From the NCBI GenBank assembly GCA_905182355.1, contig CAJJBH010000037.1:1-64000 (forward strand): 64,000 nt of DNA, read 5' to 3'. A model generated the notes under the pieces. It was not told where the DNA came from. It was given only the letters and a program-made list of their open reading frames with translations, and made no database searches. Below, piece after piece: positions 28,004 through 36,690 of the stretch (positions within the stretch are counted from its first letter, which is position 1; every line of letters begins with the position of its first letter). The position numbers were made by a program, and so were the translations under genes. The stretch is from an uncultured Paracoccaceae bacterium. GTDB taxonomy: Bacteria; Pseudomonadota; Alphaproteobacteria; Rhodobacterales; Rhodobacteraceae.

Positions 28004-29872
28004 TTACTGGCCCTGTTTGTCTTCGGATCGTAACAACAGCGCGGTTTCCAGCTCTTTCTCTAGCTCTTTGGCACGCGCAATGTATGGCTCGTTTTCCATC
28101 ACTGGAATGTCGGGGCGCCACAGCAAGGCCAGTTCTTTCACCGACTCACGGTCATGTGCATAAAAAACCTTTTCGGCTGCAGAGGCTTCAAATTCGCTAA
28201 GGCCAATGTTCTCAAGCACATAACGACCAGCGCGTAAGCTGCTGTCGAACATTTCACGTACAATGTCGTTTGCACCAGCTTGATACAGACGGAACGTATG
28301 CGTGCGGTCATAAGCCCGCGCGACGATATGCAGGTCAGGGCGGTGTTTGCGTGCTGTCTTGACCAGTTTGATTGCGGCTTCTTTGTCGTCAAGTGCGACA
28401 ACCAAAACACGTGCCTCCATAATCCCCGCAGCACGCAGGACGTCGGACCGTGTTGGATCACCAAAGAACCCTTTGCTGCCAAAACGGCGCATCAGCTGGA
28501 TGGTTTTCATGTCATGATCCAGCACAATAGTTTCGAACCCGCTGGCCTTCACCAGACGATTAACAATCTGACCAAAACGTCCAATGCCAGCGATAATGAC
28601 AGGCCCGTCGGCGTCAATTTTATCCGCGACGTGTTGTGTGTCTGGGGAAACCATACGTCGCGAGATCACTTCGTATAAAATAAACAACAATGGGGTGATC
28701 AACATTGAAAGGGCGATCACTAGCAATAAGGTTTCCGCGACATCTTCGGGGATGACACCTTGGTTGACCGAAAAGGCGGCCAAGACAAACCCAAATTCAC
28801 CAGCCTGCGCCAAACTTAATGCAAACAACCACTGATCGCGGCCTTTCAATTTGAACGCACGGCCCAAAGTCCACAACACGCCACCTTTAATTAGGATTAC
28901 CAGCAGTGCCATCGAAATAATGGCCGGCATGTTTGAATAAAGCAGATCGAAATTTATGCCTGCGCCAACAGTGATAAAGAACAAACCAAGCAGCAGACCT
29001 TTGAATGGCATGAGGTCGGTTTCAAGTTCATGTCGAAACTCGCTTGAGGCCAGCACAACACCCGCCAAAAATGCGCCTAAGGCAGGCGATAAGCCAACAA
29101 GCGTCATCAGGAAGGAAATTCCGACGACTATCAACAATGCCAATGCGGTGTACATTTCGCGTAGATGTGCCGCGTGGATGTAGCGAAATACTGGACGCGC
29201 TAGGTAAATGCCTGCGAAAATTACCAAGCCAACGGCAGCGATAGTGACCGCCGTGACACCCCACGCAGGTAGGCCGTCAACAAGGCTTAAGGCTGCGTCG
29301 TGATGCTCACTATCTTTCGTTAACTGAATCGACCCGTCTTGTGAGATCTTGGCGGGCAAGGTGACAGCGAGAAGCGGGAGGAAGGCAAGGATCGGGATGA
29401 CTGCGATGTCTTGGGTCAATAAAACCGAGAATACGCTACGTCCGCCTGTTGTCTGCATCAGCCGCTTTTCTGCAAGCGTTTGCAACACGATGGCGGTGGA
29501 ACTTAGCGATAGGGTCAGGCCAATTGCCAGCGACGTCCCTAAAGGTTGCCCATATGCCATCGCCACACCCATCAACGCAGCGGCGCTTAGTAAAATTTGC
29601 ATTCCGCCAAGGCCCAATAGGCGATGACGCATATCCCACAAAGCCTTAGGTTCAAGCTCAAGACCAATAAGAAACAGCATCATCACAACGCCAAATTCAG
29701 CGAAATGTTGTAAGTCCTTTGTTTCGGCACCAACCAGCCCCAAGACAGGGCCAATAATGATCCCAGCGGCCAAATAGCCCAACACAGACCCCAACCCCAG
29801 TCGCGCAGCAATAGGAACGGCGATCACCGCTGCGGCTAGGTAGATTGACGCCTGATAAAGGAAACTTTCCAT
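28004..29872 (-). CDS. Kef-type monovalent cation:proton antiporter (CPA2) with RCK domain
   Basis: 622 residues. The first about 390 form a CPA2 membrane domain with about 12 helices; FLIGLELEPKALW and the VLLTQDIAVIPI segment are characteristic. A TrkA-N/RCK nucleotide-binding domain follows with the Rossmann motif GIGRFGQIVNRLVKASG (near residue 410) and LDHDMKTIQLMRRFG. This is the KefB/KefC architecture; those proteins exchange K+ (or Na+) for H+ and in enterics are gated by glutathione adducts. No KefF/KefG ancillary gene is adjacent. The Lrp-family gene lies just upstream, 19 bases away, possibly cotranscribed. Confidence 0.93.
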   Translation of the reverse strand: MESFLYQASIYLAAAVIAVPIAARLGLGSVLGYLAAGIIIGPVLGLVGAETKDLQHFAEFGVVMMLFLIGLELEPKALWDMRHRLLGLGGMQILLSAAALMGVAMAYGQPLGTSLAIGLTLSLSSTAIVLQTLAEKRLMQTTGGRSVFSVLLTQDIAVIPILAFLPLLAVTLPAKISQDGSIQLTKDSEHHDAALSLVDGLPAWGVTAVTIAAVGLVIFAGIYLARPVFRYIHAAHLREMYTALALLIVVGISFLMTLVGLSPALGAFLAGVVLASSEFRHELETDLMPFKGLLLGLFFITVGAGINFDLLYSNMPAIISMALLVILIKGGVLWTLGRAFKLKGRDQWLFALSLAQAGEFGFVLAAFSVNQGVIPEDVAETLLLVIALSMLITPLLFILYEVISRRMVSPDTQHVADKIDADGPVIIAGIGRFGQIVNRLVKASGFETIVLDHDMKTIQLMRRFGSKGFFGDPTRSDVLRAAGIMEARVLVVALDDKEAAIKLVKTARKHRPDLHIVARAYDRTHTFRLYQAGANDIVREMFDSSLRAGRYVLENIGLSEFEASAAEKVFYAHDRESVKELALLWRPDIPVMENEPYIARAKELEKELETALLLRSEDKQGQ

Positions 29873-29891
29873 GTGTTCGTCCTGTTTGGGG

Positions 29892-30347
29892 TTAGGTCGG
29901 TAATGGGCCGTCGCGTTTCAATTGATCCATCACAATTTGGCTGTGTACACGGGCAACAGCTGGGTGTGCTAACAAAACTTCGTGGAGCAACGTGTTTAAT
30001 GCACTTAGATCTTTACAGTACACACGTAGCAAATAATCAGCATCACCTGTCATAGTCCAGGCCCCTGTTATGGCAGATTGTGTGTCCACCAACCGCGAAA
30101 AACTGGCGGATTGATCTGGGCGATGGGTCGACAGGTGCACTTGCACAAATCCTTGAACGGAAAGCCCCAGCTTAGCGGGGTTGATGCGCGCGCTATAGCC
30201 GTCGATATAGCCTTCGCTTTCCAACCGCTGACGCCTGCGGCCAATTTGGCTGGCCGACAAGTTTAATTGATCGCTCAGGTCTTGCGCAGTCAGGTTGGCA
30301 TCACGCTGAAGGGCACCAAGAATTTTGGTATCTGTTTGATCTAACAC
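29892..30347 (-). CDS. Lrp/AsnC-family transcriptional regulator
   Basis: 151 residues, normal size. The N-terminal helix-turn-helix reads LDQTDTKILGALQRDANLTAQDLSDQLNLSASQIGRRRQRLE (in pieces), and the C-terminal RAM domain has GAWTMTGDADYLLRVYCKDL, which binds small effectors, usually amino acids. It lies directly upstream of the Kef antiporter on the same strand, so the two may be linked, but such regulators are often global. The effector cannot be read from the sequence. Confidence 0.94.
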   Translation of the reverse strand: MLDQTDTKILGALQRDANLTAQDLSDQLNLSASQIGRRRQRLESEGYIDGYSARINPAKLGLSVQGFVQVHLSTHRPDQSASFSRLVDTQSAITGAWTMTGDADYLLRVYCKDLSALNTLLHEVLLAHPAVARVHSQIVMDQLKRDGPLPT

Positions 30348-30474
30348 ATGCGTCCTTTCTGCGTATTTGAATTAGGGTTGCAAGATAGAGAACATTGAAA
30401 ATGAGACACTTGGAAAGAGCGGGCTCTGACGAATAAAGATCAAACCCTGAGTGAATTAGGAAGCAGAGTAGGAC

Positions 30475-32943
30475 CTAACCCTTCGGCATCTTTAGGGTTA
30501 GGTTTCGGTTGCCCTTTTTGTATCGCAACTCGGCGTCGCCGATTGCTGATACACGTCCGCCATCAATGCGATCGCCCACTGTGACCTTTTTATATCGCCC
30601 GTTTGATAGGCGTACCAAAGCGCGTCGGCTTGATGGTTTGCCGTAAACGCCGATCAAGTTGACGGCCCTTAAGTTAATCGCGTTCTTAACCGTCGCAGAT
30701 TTCGCAACACCGGCCGACGAAGGTATCTTCGGGCTAACAGTACGGGGCGCGATAGACGCAACACGTGTGCCTTGATTCGGATCGTCTTTGGGTCTGTTCG
30801 CGATCGCCCGTTTTACTATATTGGCAAAGTTTCTGGGGCGTCCATCGGGGCGCGCAGACGCGCGCACTGCCTGCGGGTTCGCGGGCCCTTCGATGACGAT
30901 ATTATTTGGGGCTGGAAGGGCGGCGAGTGACGCCGCTGCAGCTGCCGCTGCGGCATCTGTTTGGGCGCTTTGTTCGGGCGTAAGTTCTGGACTGACCTCA
31001 ACAAGCGCCAGTACGGGTCGGGATCTTGGGCGTTGTTCCGCCAACTCTGTTCGGGACAAACCGCCGTTTGTAGATCGCTCGTTCTGTTCAATTAGATTGG
31101 CAGGGCGCGATTGTGGTCTTAGTTTGGCAATCGCAACTAGGGCTGGGTCATCATCTTCGGGTTTGACCAATCTGACGGGTGTTTTGGGTGGAACAGCAGA
31201 TGGCCGGCCTAAGTAAACGGTCACGCCGTCTGGGCTGATCGCGCCCCCTTTTGTTGGTATCACAAGTCCATTTGCAGCCAACGCAAAAACGATGCCTGCG
31301 GCGACCGGTGTGCTTTGTTCACCCAATCCAAGGTCGGTGGCGAATGCACGTGCGTCCGGCAACGCGACTGCGTCATTGGCAGAGCTGATGGGATCAATAC
31401 TGGCGACATATAAGTCATCAAGGGGTATCAGTGCTGCGGGTTGTGGAGCTTCGGGTGCTCTGGGCCAAACACCGGTAACTGCATAGTTGGCTGCTAATTC
31501 TTGTGGTGACATTTCCGGTAATAAGACAACAGGATCAGATTGCGGGGTTCGCAGCGCATCTAAAACGGCAGCATCTTCAGGACTAAGGTCTTCTGAAAGC
31601 GAGGCGGTTGTAACAAGTGGTGCGCCTATTTTGGGTGTAGGTGCCAATCCAGTTGGGGCTGCGGCATTGGAGCGATCGTTAGGGCGACCAAAGAAGCGGG
31701 CAAGCCCTTCATCCATAAAGACCGAAGCCCAAGCTGCAACACCTGCAAGAAATAGCAGCAACACGGCTGTTAGGATAAGAGCAAGAAAACGTGGCTTTCC
31801 GCCAACTACTGCCTTTTTATCGGGTTTACGCGCCCCAAAGATGGTCAGACGTTGCGCTTCGGTTGTTGGTTTAGTCGTAACTGCAGCTGGTGCGGGGATT
31901 GTGTCCGATTTTGACTTTTTGCGACGACTTAAAAAACTAGCTGCAATGCTGGGCTCGGGTGTTTCAGCGACTACAGGGGGTGTGACTTCGAGCTTTCCCT
32001 CGTTCAACGAAACGGACGCTGCAGCTAGGTCAGCTGCCGAACCATCACGCCGTGCACCCGAGAGTGAAGGTGTTTTTCCCTCCGGTGCATGGAGGGTTGG
32101 AAACCCAACGAGCGCGGGTGTTTCAGCAGGTGTATGTTGAGGGGCGACAGAAACGGGCACCAAGGGTGCCGCTTCCTCAATTGGATCAACCGCATTGTCA
32201 GCTGGATCTTGGGCAATTTCGTTGTCTTGAGTTGGATCAAGCGCGACATCATCTTTTATTGACGCTTTAGCCTCATCTTCCGAGGGGCCGATTTCAGATA
32301 GCTCGTTTGTGGCAGGACCAACATCTTCTTCTGACTGGACGATAATCTGAGCAGCCTCGGGTTCTTCAGGGGCCACAACTGGGCCAGTGTCCGCAATTAC
32401 ATTGCCAACAATTACGATTTTTGCGTCATCAACTTCGACTACATTGTCTCCAATAAGCTGTGCCGCAACTTTGGTTTGCCCAAAAAACGGTTCGCCTATG
32501 AATAGGCCATCCTCAGGGATTGCGACCCAACTGACAGGGTGAAAACGGTGTTCATGGGCGAAGACTTCTGCTTCGGCCAATGTATCGTGGGCGACTGCAG
32601 CTACGTGGGTCTGGTCTCCATCTGCGCTGACGGCATAGGCCAAGTCTTCGACGTCGTAAGGCGTCGAACCCACAAGCGCATCAATTGCCAATCGGGTGCG
32701 TTCTGCTAGGTCCTTTTCGCCGGTTTCCAGCGAAAGGTATTTGATTTGATCGTTTGGGATAATCAGCTTGGTGCGTACGCCACCAACGCTTAGGTCGCTG
32801 GCTTTGGTTCGTAAGACGGCCAATTCACCAGCCAAATCAGTGGAATCAAGACCGACGTCACCAACCACACGCCAACCCTCCGCTGCGCGGTGCAGCAGGC
32901 AAATACTCTCAAAAGAAAGGGAAAGCGCAAAATTTGGCTTCAT
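30475..32943 (-). CDS. Large protein with GspL-like N-terminus and GspC/PilP-like C-terminus
   Basis: 822 residues, not matched to a named family. Residues about 1-150 (MKPNFALSLSFESICLLHRA, then IIPNDQIKYLSL, YDVEDLAYAVSADGD) look like the actin-like cytoplasmic domain of GspL/PilM. A long acidic, proline-rich linker follows, then one membrane helix at about residues 384-406 (FLALILTAVLLLFLAGVAAWA), then a long Pro/Ala-rich periplasmic linker with an alanine run, then a C-terminal domain of about 60 residues (NLIGVYGKPSSRRALVRLSN, VTVGDRIDGGRVSAIGD) like the HR domain of GspC/PilP. The whole could be a single-chain bridge across the inner membrane. The fold assignments are inference. No secretion or pilus genes are adjacent. 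A perfect CRP-type palindrome lies 78 bases upstream. Confidence 0.75.
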   Translation of the reverse strand: MKPNFALSLSFESICLLHRAAEGWRVVGDVGLDSTDLAGELAVLRTKASDLSVGGVRTKLIIPNDQIKYLSLETGEKDLAERTRLAIDALVGSTPYDVEDLAYAVSADGDQTHVAAVAHDTLAEAEVFAHEHRFHPVSWVAIPEDGLFIGEPFFGQTKVAAQLIGDNVVEVDDAKIVIVGNVIADTGPVVAPEEPEAAQIIVQSEEDVGPATNELSEIGPSEDEAKASIKDDVALDPTQDNEIAQDPADNAVDPIEEAAPLVPVSVAPQHTPAETPALVGFPTLHAPEGKTPSLSGARRDGSAADLAAASVSLNEGKLEVTPPVVAETPEPSIAASFLSRRKKSKSDTIPAPAAVTTKPTTEAQRLTIFGARKPDKKAVVGGKPRFLALILTAVLLLFLAGVAAWASVFMDEGLARFFGRPNDRSNAAAPTGLAPTPKIGAPLVTTASLSEDLSPEDAAVLDALRTPQSDPVVLLPEMSPQELAANYAVTGVWPRAPEAPQPAALIPLDDLYVASIDPISSANDAVALPDARAFATDLGLGEQSTPVAAGIVFALAANGLVIPTKGGAISPDGVTVYLGRPSAVPPKTPVRLVKPEDDDPALVAIAKLRPQSRPANLIEQNERSTNGGLSRTELAEQRPRSRPVLALVEVSPELTPEQSAQTDAAAAAAAASLAALPAPNNIVIEGPANPQAVRASARPDGRPRNFANIVKRAIANRPKDDPNQGTRVASIAPRTVSPKIPSSAGVAKSATVKNAINLRAVNLIGVYGKPSSRRALVRLSNGRYKKVTVGDRIDGGRVSAIGDAELRYKKGNRNLTLKMPKG

Positions 32944-33020
32944 TTCAAAGTCTTCTCAACCGATTACAGGGGACCAAAAGGTAAGTCTTCCTCAACCAAG
33001 ATAGTGCAGTCAGACGCATA

Positions 33021-33036
33021 TGTGAAGTATTTCACA
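33021..33036. promoter_or_regulatory. CRP/FNR-type palindrome TGTGA-N6-TCACA
   Basis: TGTGAAGTATTTCACA has perfect five-base half-sites spaced by six, the consensus geometry of CRP-family sites. A further half-site TGTGAAA follows at 33055-33061. It sits 78 bases upstream of the 822-residue protein (minus strand), a plausible activator position. Confidence 0.45.
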
Positions 33037-33167
33037 CGGATTTCAGTTTAGGATGTGTGAAACGTCCAAAAACGGTGCTGTGATTGCAGAGGAAAAATCA
33101 GAGAACCCAAGTTATCATTTATAATTAATGTCTTAGATGGCTCAGCTGATGTTTTGCTTGATAAATC

Positions 33168-33200
33168 CGCTCTGCAAGATTCCTCCTATCCTGCAGAGCG
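33168..33200 (-). terminator. Hairpin after metY
   Basis: A perfect 9-bp stem (CGCTCTGCA with TGCAGAGCG, 15-base loop) begins 13 bases after the metY stop on the minus strand. It is not followed by a clear T run, so it may terminate weakly or protect the 3' end. Confidence 0.55.
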
Positions 33201-33212
33201 TGGTTTTGGGGC

Positions 33213-34505
33213 TTAGCTTGTTGCTTTGGCCAGTGCTTGATCCAAATCAGCAATCAAATCATCGGCGTCTTCCGTGCCGATGGAAATTCGCACAACCTCA
33301 GGGGCTGCTCCTGCCGCACGTTGTTGATCTTCAGTCAGCTGACGGTGTGTGGTTGATGCTGCGTGAATAACAAGTGACCGCGTGTCGCCAAGGTTGGCTA
33401 CGTGGCTAAATATTTCCAAGGCATTTACCAACTTGATGCAATTGTCATAGCCACCCTTCACAGCAATCGTGAACAAGCCACCTGCACCGCGTGGGCAAAT
33501 TTTGGCCACCCGATCATAGTAAGGAGAGGACTTGAGGCCTGCGTAGGTCACATGATCGATGCGTGGGTCATTTTCCAACCAACCGGCGACTTTCTCAGCA
33601 TTTTCGACGTGGCGTTGCATACGTAGGGACAGGGTTTCAGTCCCCATCAACGTATAGTGCGCGGCCTGTGGGTTCATCGTCATGCCTAAGTCGCGCAGGC
33701 CAATGGCAATGCCAAAGAAGGTGTAGGCCATTGGACCGAATGTCTCATGGAATTTCAAACCATGATACGCAGGCTCGGGTTGGCTGAGGGATGGGAACTT
33801 GTCATTCGCGGACCAATCAAATTTGCCCGAATCCACAACGCAGCCACCCATGACGGTGCCGTTGCCGGTCAGGTACTTCGTGGTTGAGTGTACAACAAGT
33901 GTAGCGCCGTGTTCGATTGGGCGGCACAGGTATGGGGTGGACGCAGTGTTATCCACGATCAGTGGAATACCAGCCTCGTCCGAGATAGCAGAAATTGCAT
34001 CCAGGTCCGTGATGTAACCACCTGGATTGGCAATTGCTTCGCAGAACACCGCTCGTGTGTTTTCATCAATTGCAGCTTTGACAGCATCTAGATCGTCGAA
34101 ATCGACAAAGGTACAAGACCAACCAAAGCGTTTGATGGTTTGACTGAACTGGGTGATCGTACCGCCATATGCGCGATTTGAGGCCACAATGTTCATGCCC
34201 GGTGACATCAACGGGAAAATTGCCATTATTTGTGCCGCGTGACCAGAAGAACAGCAGACGGCGCCAACGCCGCCTTCAAGTGTCGCAATGCGTTCTTGCA
34301 AAACTGCAACCGTGGGGTTGGTCAGACGCGAATAGATAAATCCGACCTCTTGCAGGTTGAACAAGGCGGCAGCGTGATCGGCGTCGCGGAACACATAGGC
34401 AGTGGTTTGGTGGATCGGCGTTTGACGCGCGCCAGTTGTAGGGTCAGGCTTTGCGCCAGCGTGGATTTGTAACGTATCAAAACCGTAGGTTGGGGCATCT
34501 GTCAT
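33213..34505 (-). CDS. metY: O-acetylhomoserine aminocarboxypropyltransferase (MetY)
   Basis: 430 residues, a PLP enzyme of the Cys/Met metabolism family; the length and insertions fit MetY rather than MetB/MetC (about 380-400). The PLP lysine is in VVHSTTKYLTGNG, and other features are TIHQTTAYVF-like (IHQTTAYVFRDADHAA), SSGHAAQ and GDTRSLVIHAASTTHRQL near the C-terminus. It makes homocysteine from O-acetylhomoserine and sulfide (direct sulfhydrylation). It is monocistronic; a structured leader that overlaps its ribosome site (see 34513-34563) suggests post-transcriptional control, possibly by S-adenosylmethionine. Confidence 0.95.
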   Translation of the reverse strand: MTDAPTYGFDTLQIHAGAKPDPTTGARQTPIHQTTAYVFRDADHAAALFNLQEVGFIYSRLTNPTVAVLQERIATLEGGVGAVCCSSGHAAQIMAIFPLMSPGMNIVASNRAYGGTITQFSQTIKRFGWSCTFVDFDDLDAVKAAIDENTRAVFCEAIANPGGYITDLDAISAISDEAGIPLIVDNTASTPYLCRPIEHGATLVVHSTTKYLTGNGTVMGGCVVDSGKFDWSANDKFPSLSQPEPAYHGLKFHETFGPMAYTFFGIAIGLRDLGMTMNPQAAHYTLMGTETLSLRMQRHVENAEKVAGWLENDPRIDHVTYAGLKSSPYYDRVAKICPRGAGGLFTIAVKGGYDNCIKLVNALEIFSHVANLGDTRSLVIHAASTTHRQLTEDQQRAAGAAPEVVRISIGTEDADDLIADLDQALAKATS

Positions 34506-34512
34506 TGTGCTG

Positions 34513-34563
34513 GGTCCTTTTCCATAGCAACATTATTTACCTCATGGGTAAGGCAAGCCGCTA
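34513..34563 (-). promoter_or_regulatory. Structured metY leader, SAM-II-like candidate
   Basis: Read on the minus strand, TAGCGGC pairs with GTTGCTA (7 bp with two G-T), enclosing a 5 x 5 internal loop and a second stem TTACC/GGTAA with loop CATGA. The 3' side then runs ATGTTGCTATGGAAAAGGACC into the start codon; it resembles the 3' end of SAM-II riboswitches (AUGUAGCUAAAAAGGG), where the purine run is also the ribosome site. The 5' half does not match SAM-II well, so the class is unproven. Confidence 0.35.
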
Positions 34564-34600
34564 CATCCTTCAAGGGCAGGTTGGCACAACACAGATCGGT

Positions 34601-35594
34601 TTAGCGCATCCAGAAGCCTTTGGATTTGATGCGGTTGCGGATCGCCTGTTCACGCCGCGGCATGTGATCTTGATCAAACAATGCCCGCACCTTTTCACCG
34701 CGCCCCTGATATACATTGCGTTTGATGGCGTCGTAGCCTTTCCGCACTTTCTTGATCTTGTTGGGGGCAGCGACGGTCTCCAGTGTTTTGATCACATGCT
34801 GGCTTTCGCGTGCATAAAGCATAGGGAACATGCGATAATGACAACTGGTTTTACCGTCGAGGTATCCTTCGGGCAGCGCATCACGCCCACCACCCAACGC
34901 ATGAACAACCAAAGGCAACACTATCTGATCCAACCACGGCGACAATTCTTGGCAGGCAAGTTCTGGCATTTTTTCGTCGCGCACAGCCAATGCGTATTCA
35001 AGGAACTTCTCTCCGAAAGCATGCGGGCAATTATAATAGAAAAAGCCTGCATTAAAGTAGAGATAGCGTTTCCAGTATTCGTCGGGTTCAGACAGATCAA
35101 GACTGGTGTCAAAGTCTAACCCGAATTTATCATAAAGTGATTTCCAGATTCCGCTATAACCTGGGCCATAAAGCGGTGGCTTAGGCCAAGTGTTTTCGCG
35201 GCGCAAGGACGCACTAGGGCGGTTAAAATCAAATGGCACATCCAATAAATTGTCGGTCAGCAACGTGTCTGTATCAAAAAAGACAAACGGCTCATTTTTA
35301 GGCAGTGACGCCAGCATTTCGATCTTGTTGCCTTAAGCATAGCTTGCGCCGAAATGTATGCTTTCAAAGGGAATGATCTAGCCCTTCCAAAGCCTCACGC
35401 ACGTCTGGTTTCATACGCGGGTCGTTGGGCCACAACCGGCCCGGCTGTGGTTCCGCAACCAGAAGTTTTCCTTCAAAGTCGGGGCTATGATGGCGCAGCG
35501 ATGCCGCAAATAACACGGCCTCATATCCAAGGCGGCCATTTTGGCCGACGACAACAACGTTGAAAATTTGCTTTTTGCCAGATTTGCTTGCCAT
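34601..35594 (-). pseudogene. Glycosyltransferase-like protein, frameshift plus nonsense
   Basis: An N-terminal piece starts at 35594 (IFNVVVVGQNGRLGYEAVLFAASLRHH) and stops at 35364 after EALEGLDHSL. The next frame continues the protein as IIPFESIHFGASYA, is stopped by TAA at 35335-35333 (in the position of a likely Tyr or similar before GNKIEM), and then runs open as MLASLPKNEPFVFFDTDTLL to 34601. The DTDT motif resembles the DxD of GT-A glycosyltransferases. Thus there is one frameshift (about 35380) and one stop codon in one ancestral gene of about 330 codons. The 238-residue downstream ORF could still be made only if a new start works; I treat the whole as a pseudogene. Confidence 0.75.
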
Positions 35595-35685
35595 ACTGTG
35601 CCTGCTTTGGTTTTTTCATACTATAGGCTGATTGTGTGGCGTACAAAAGTCAGCATTTATATTTTTGATATTTTAGGGGGCGGGA

Positions 35686-36159
35686 ATGCTTCATCTTTTG
35701 TTTGCGGTTTTTTCATTGGTTGCTGGTGGGTCTGGAAATGGGGTTGCGACTGCGCAAGCCGTCGTTCCTTCATCAAACCTTGTCGCTGAAGATCAAACAC
35801 CAACAGGCAAATTCACAACGGCTACCGAAGTGAAGCCGATCCTTGCGATGACCCTAGCCAATTGGATCGCCGTGCGGGAATGGAACGGCAACGATCTTAT
35901 CTATGTTTCACATCTGTGGGCTTGGCGTTGTGGCCTTATTCAGATTGAAGTGGGCATCAATGGCGGTGCATTAGAGGTCTGGCCATTGCCGCCCTGTCAT
36001 ACTGAAACCGGACAACCCAATGCTATCATTGAAAGTGATGGGCTGCCGTACCGCGAATTTACGTTAAAATCGATTGAACAGTTGGACGTGCGTTTGATTT
36101 TTGATGACCTAAGCAGGCAAGACGCTAACTTTTCCTGCAAGGACATTTTGATCGCCTAA
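35686..36159 (+). CDS. Small exported protein of unknown function
   Basis: 157 residues. Residues 1-24 (MLHLLFAVFSLVAGGSGNGV, then ATAQA) form a signal peptide with a likely cut after ATAQA, so the product is periplasmic or secreted. The mature part contains WIAVREWNGNDLIYVSHLWAWRCGL and two possible disulfide partners: Cys in WRCGLIQ and Cys in PPCHTE, plus one near the end (FSCKD). I do not recognise a family. The stop shares bases with the stop of the degraded gene on the other strand. It lies in a decay zone but its own frame is intact. Confidence 0.65.
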   Translation: MLHLLFAVFSLVAGGSGNGVATAQAVVPSSNLVAEDQTPTGKFTTATEVKPILAMTLANWIAVREWNGNDLIYVSHLWAWRCGLIQIEVGINGGALEVWPLPPCHTETGQPNAIIESDGLPYREFTLKSIEQLDVRLIFDDLSRQDANFSCKDILIA

Positions 36160-36419
36160 TCGTTTTTATTGAACCGTGCGAACAGGCGTTCCAGCCAAGT
36201 CAGGATAACAAACGCACCACAGGCCCAGATCATCAATTCAATCGGTGCAAGGGGAGTGCCGCGCAGCCATCGACCCAAAAATCCACCTTAAGGGCGCAAT
36301 ATGCGGATGCCAAACAGTCCTTTTCGGCTCCACCATTCGAATATCCAGAAGCGTGATAGATATTGCAAGATCAACGTGGTAACGTCGACAAGGGTAGGGG
36401 TGAAGATGCGTTTGATCAT
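36156..36419 (-). pseudogene. Small membrane protein remnant with internal stop
   Basis: Starts at ATG 36419, overlapping the stop of the next remnant (ATGA). It reads MIKRIFTPTLVDVTTLILQY then LSRFWIFEWWSRKGLFGIRILRP, stops at TAA (36290-36288), and continues in the same frame as GGFLGRWLRGTPLAPIELMI then WACGAFVILTWLERLFARF to TAG at 36158-36156. The continuation after the stop is sensible protein (hydrophobic helix then basic end), so I infer a nonsense mutation in an 87-codon gene. It could instead be a 43-residue peptide followed by non-coding sequence. Confidence 0.5.
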
Positions 36420-36690
36420 TGTGCCAATTCAATTGTATCGGCATCGATGGCGAAGACCAGCAAAGACCCGTGTTTGGTCACCTCGGCTTCAACGCTGATG
36501 AATTGCACTACGCGGTCATAAGCCACTTGAGGCAATTGTCCGTCCAGTGGTGTAGCACGGTCCATAACACCTGCGGGCATCATCAATGTGTCGCCCGCTT
36601 TCAAGCGGTCATTGCCTTTGGTCACGTGCAGCAAGGGATAGGGCGTCAGTTCGATCACACCTGTGATTGTTTGGCGGCCAGAAATTTAAG
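36416..36690 (-). pseudogene. Remnant of an unidentified protein, C-terminal half
   Basis: An open frame SGRQTITGVIELTPYPLLHV then TKGNDRLKAGDTLMMPAGVM runs to the stop at 36416, ending DADTIELAQ. It has no start codon of its own beyond a GTG at 36658 that overlaps the stop of the ferric-reductase remnant. The N-terminal half that a protein of this kind would need is missing, consistent with a deletion that removed the end of the upstream gene and the beginning of this one. I cannot name the family. Confidence 0.45.

Noticed and set aside
31487..32140. 217-codon plus-strand frame inside the 822-residue gene
   Set aside because: It is antisense to the low-complexity linker, which produces long chance frames; no motif.
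34451..35119. 222-codon plus-strand frame opposite the glycosyltransferase remnant and metY start
   Set aside because: It runs antisense to two coding regions and to the metY leader, and does not resemble any protein I know.
36238..36444. 68-codon minus-strand frame
   Set aside because: The alternative frame starting at 36419 reads as a membrane protein with an ATGA overlap to its neighbour and is more protein-like; this one is rich in His/Pro/Arg with no hydrophobic pattern.
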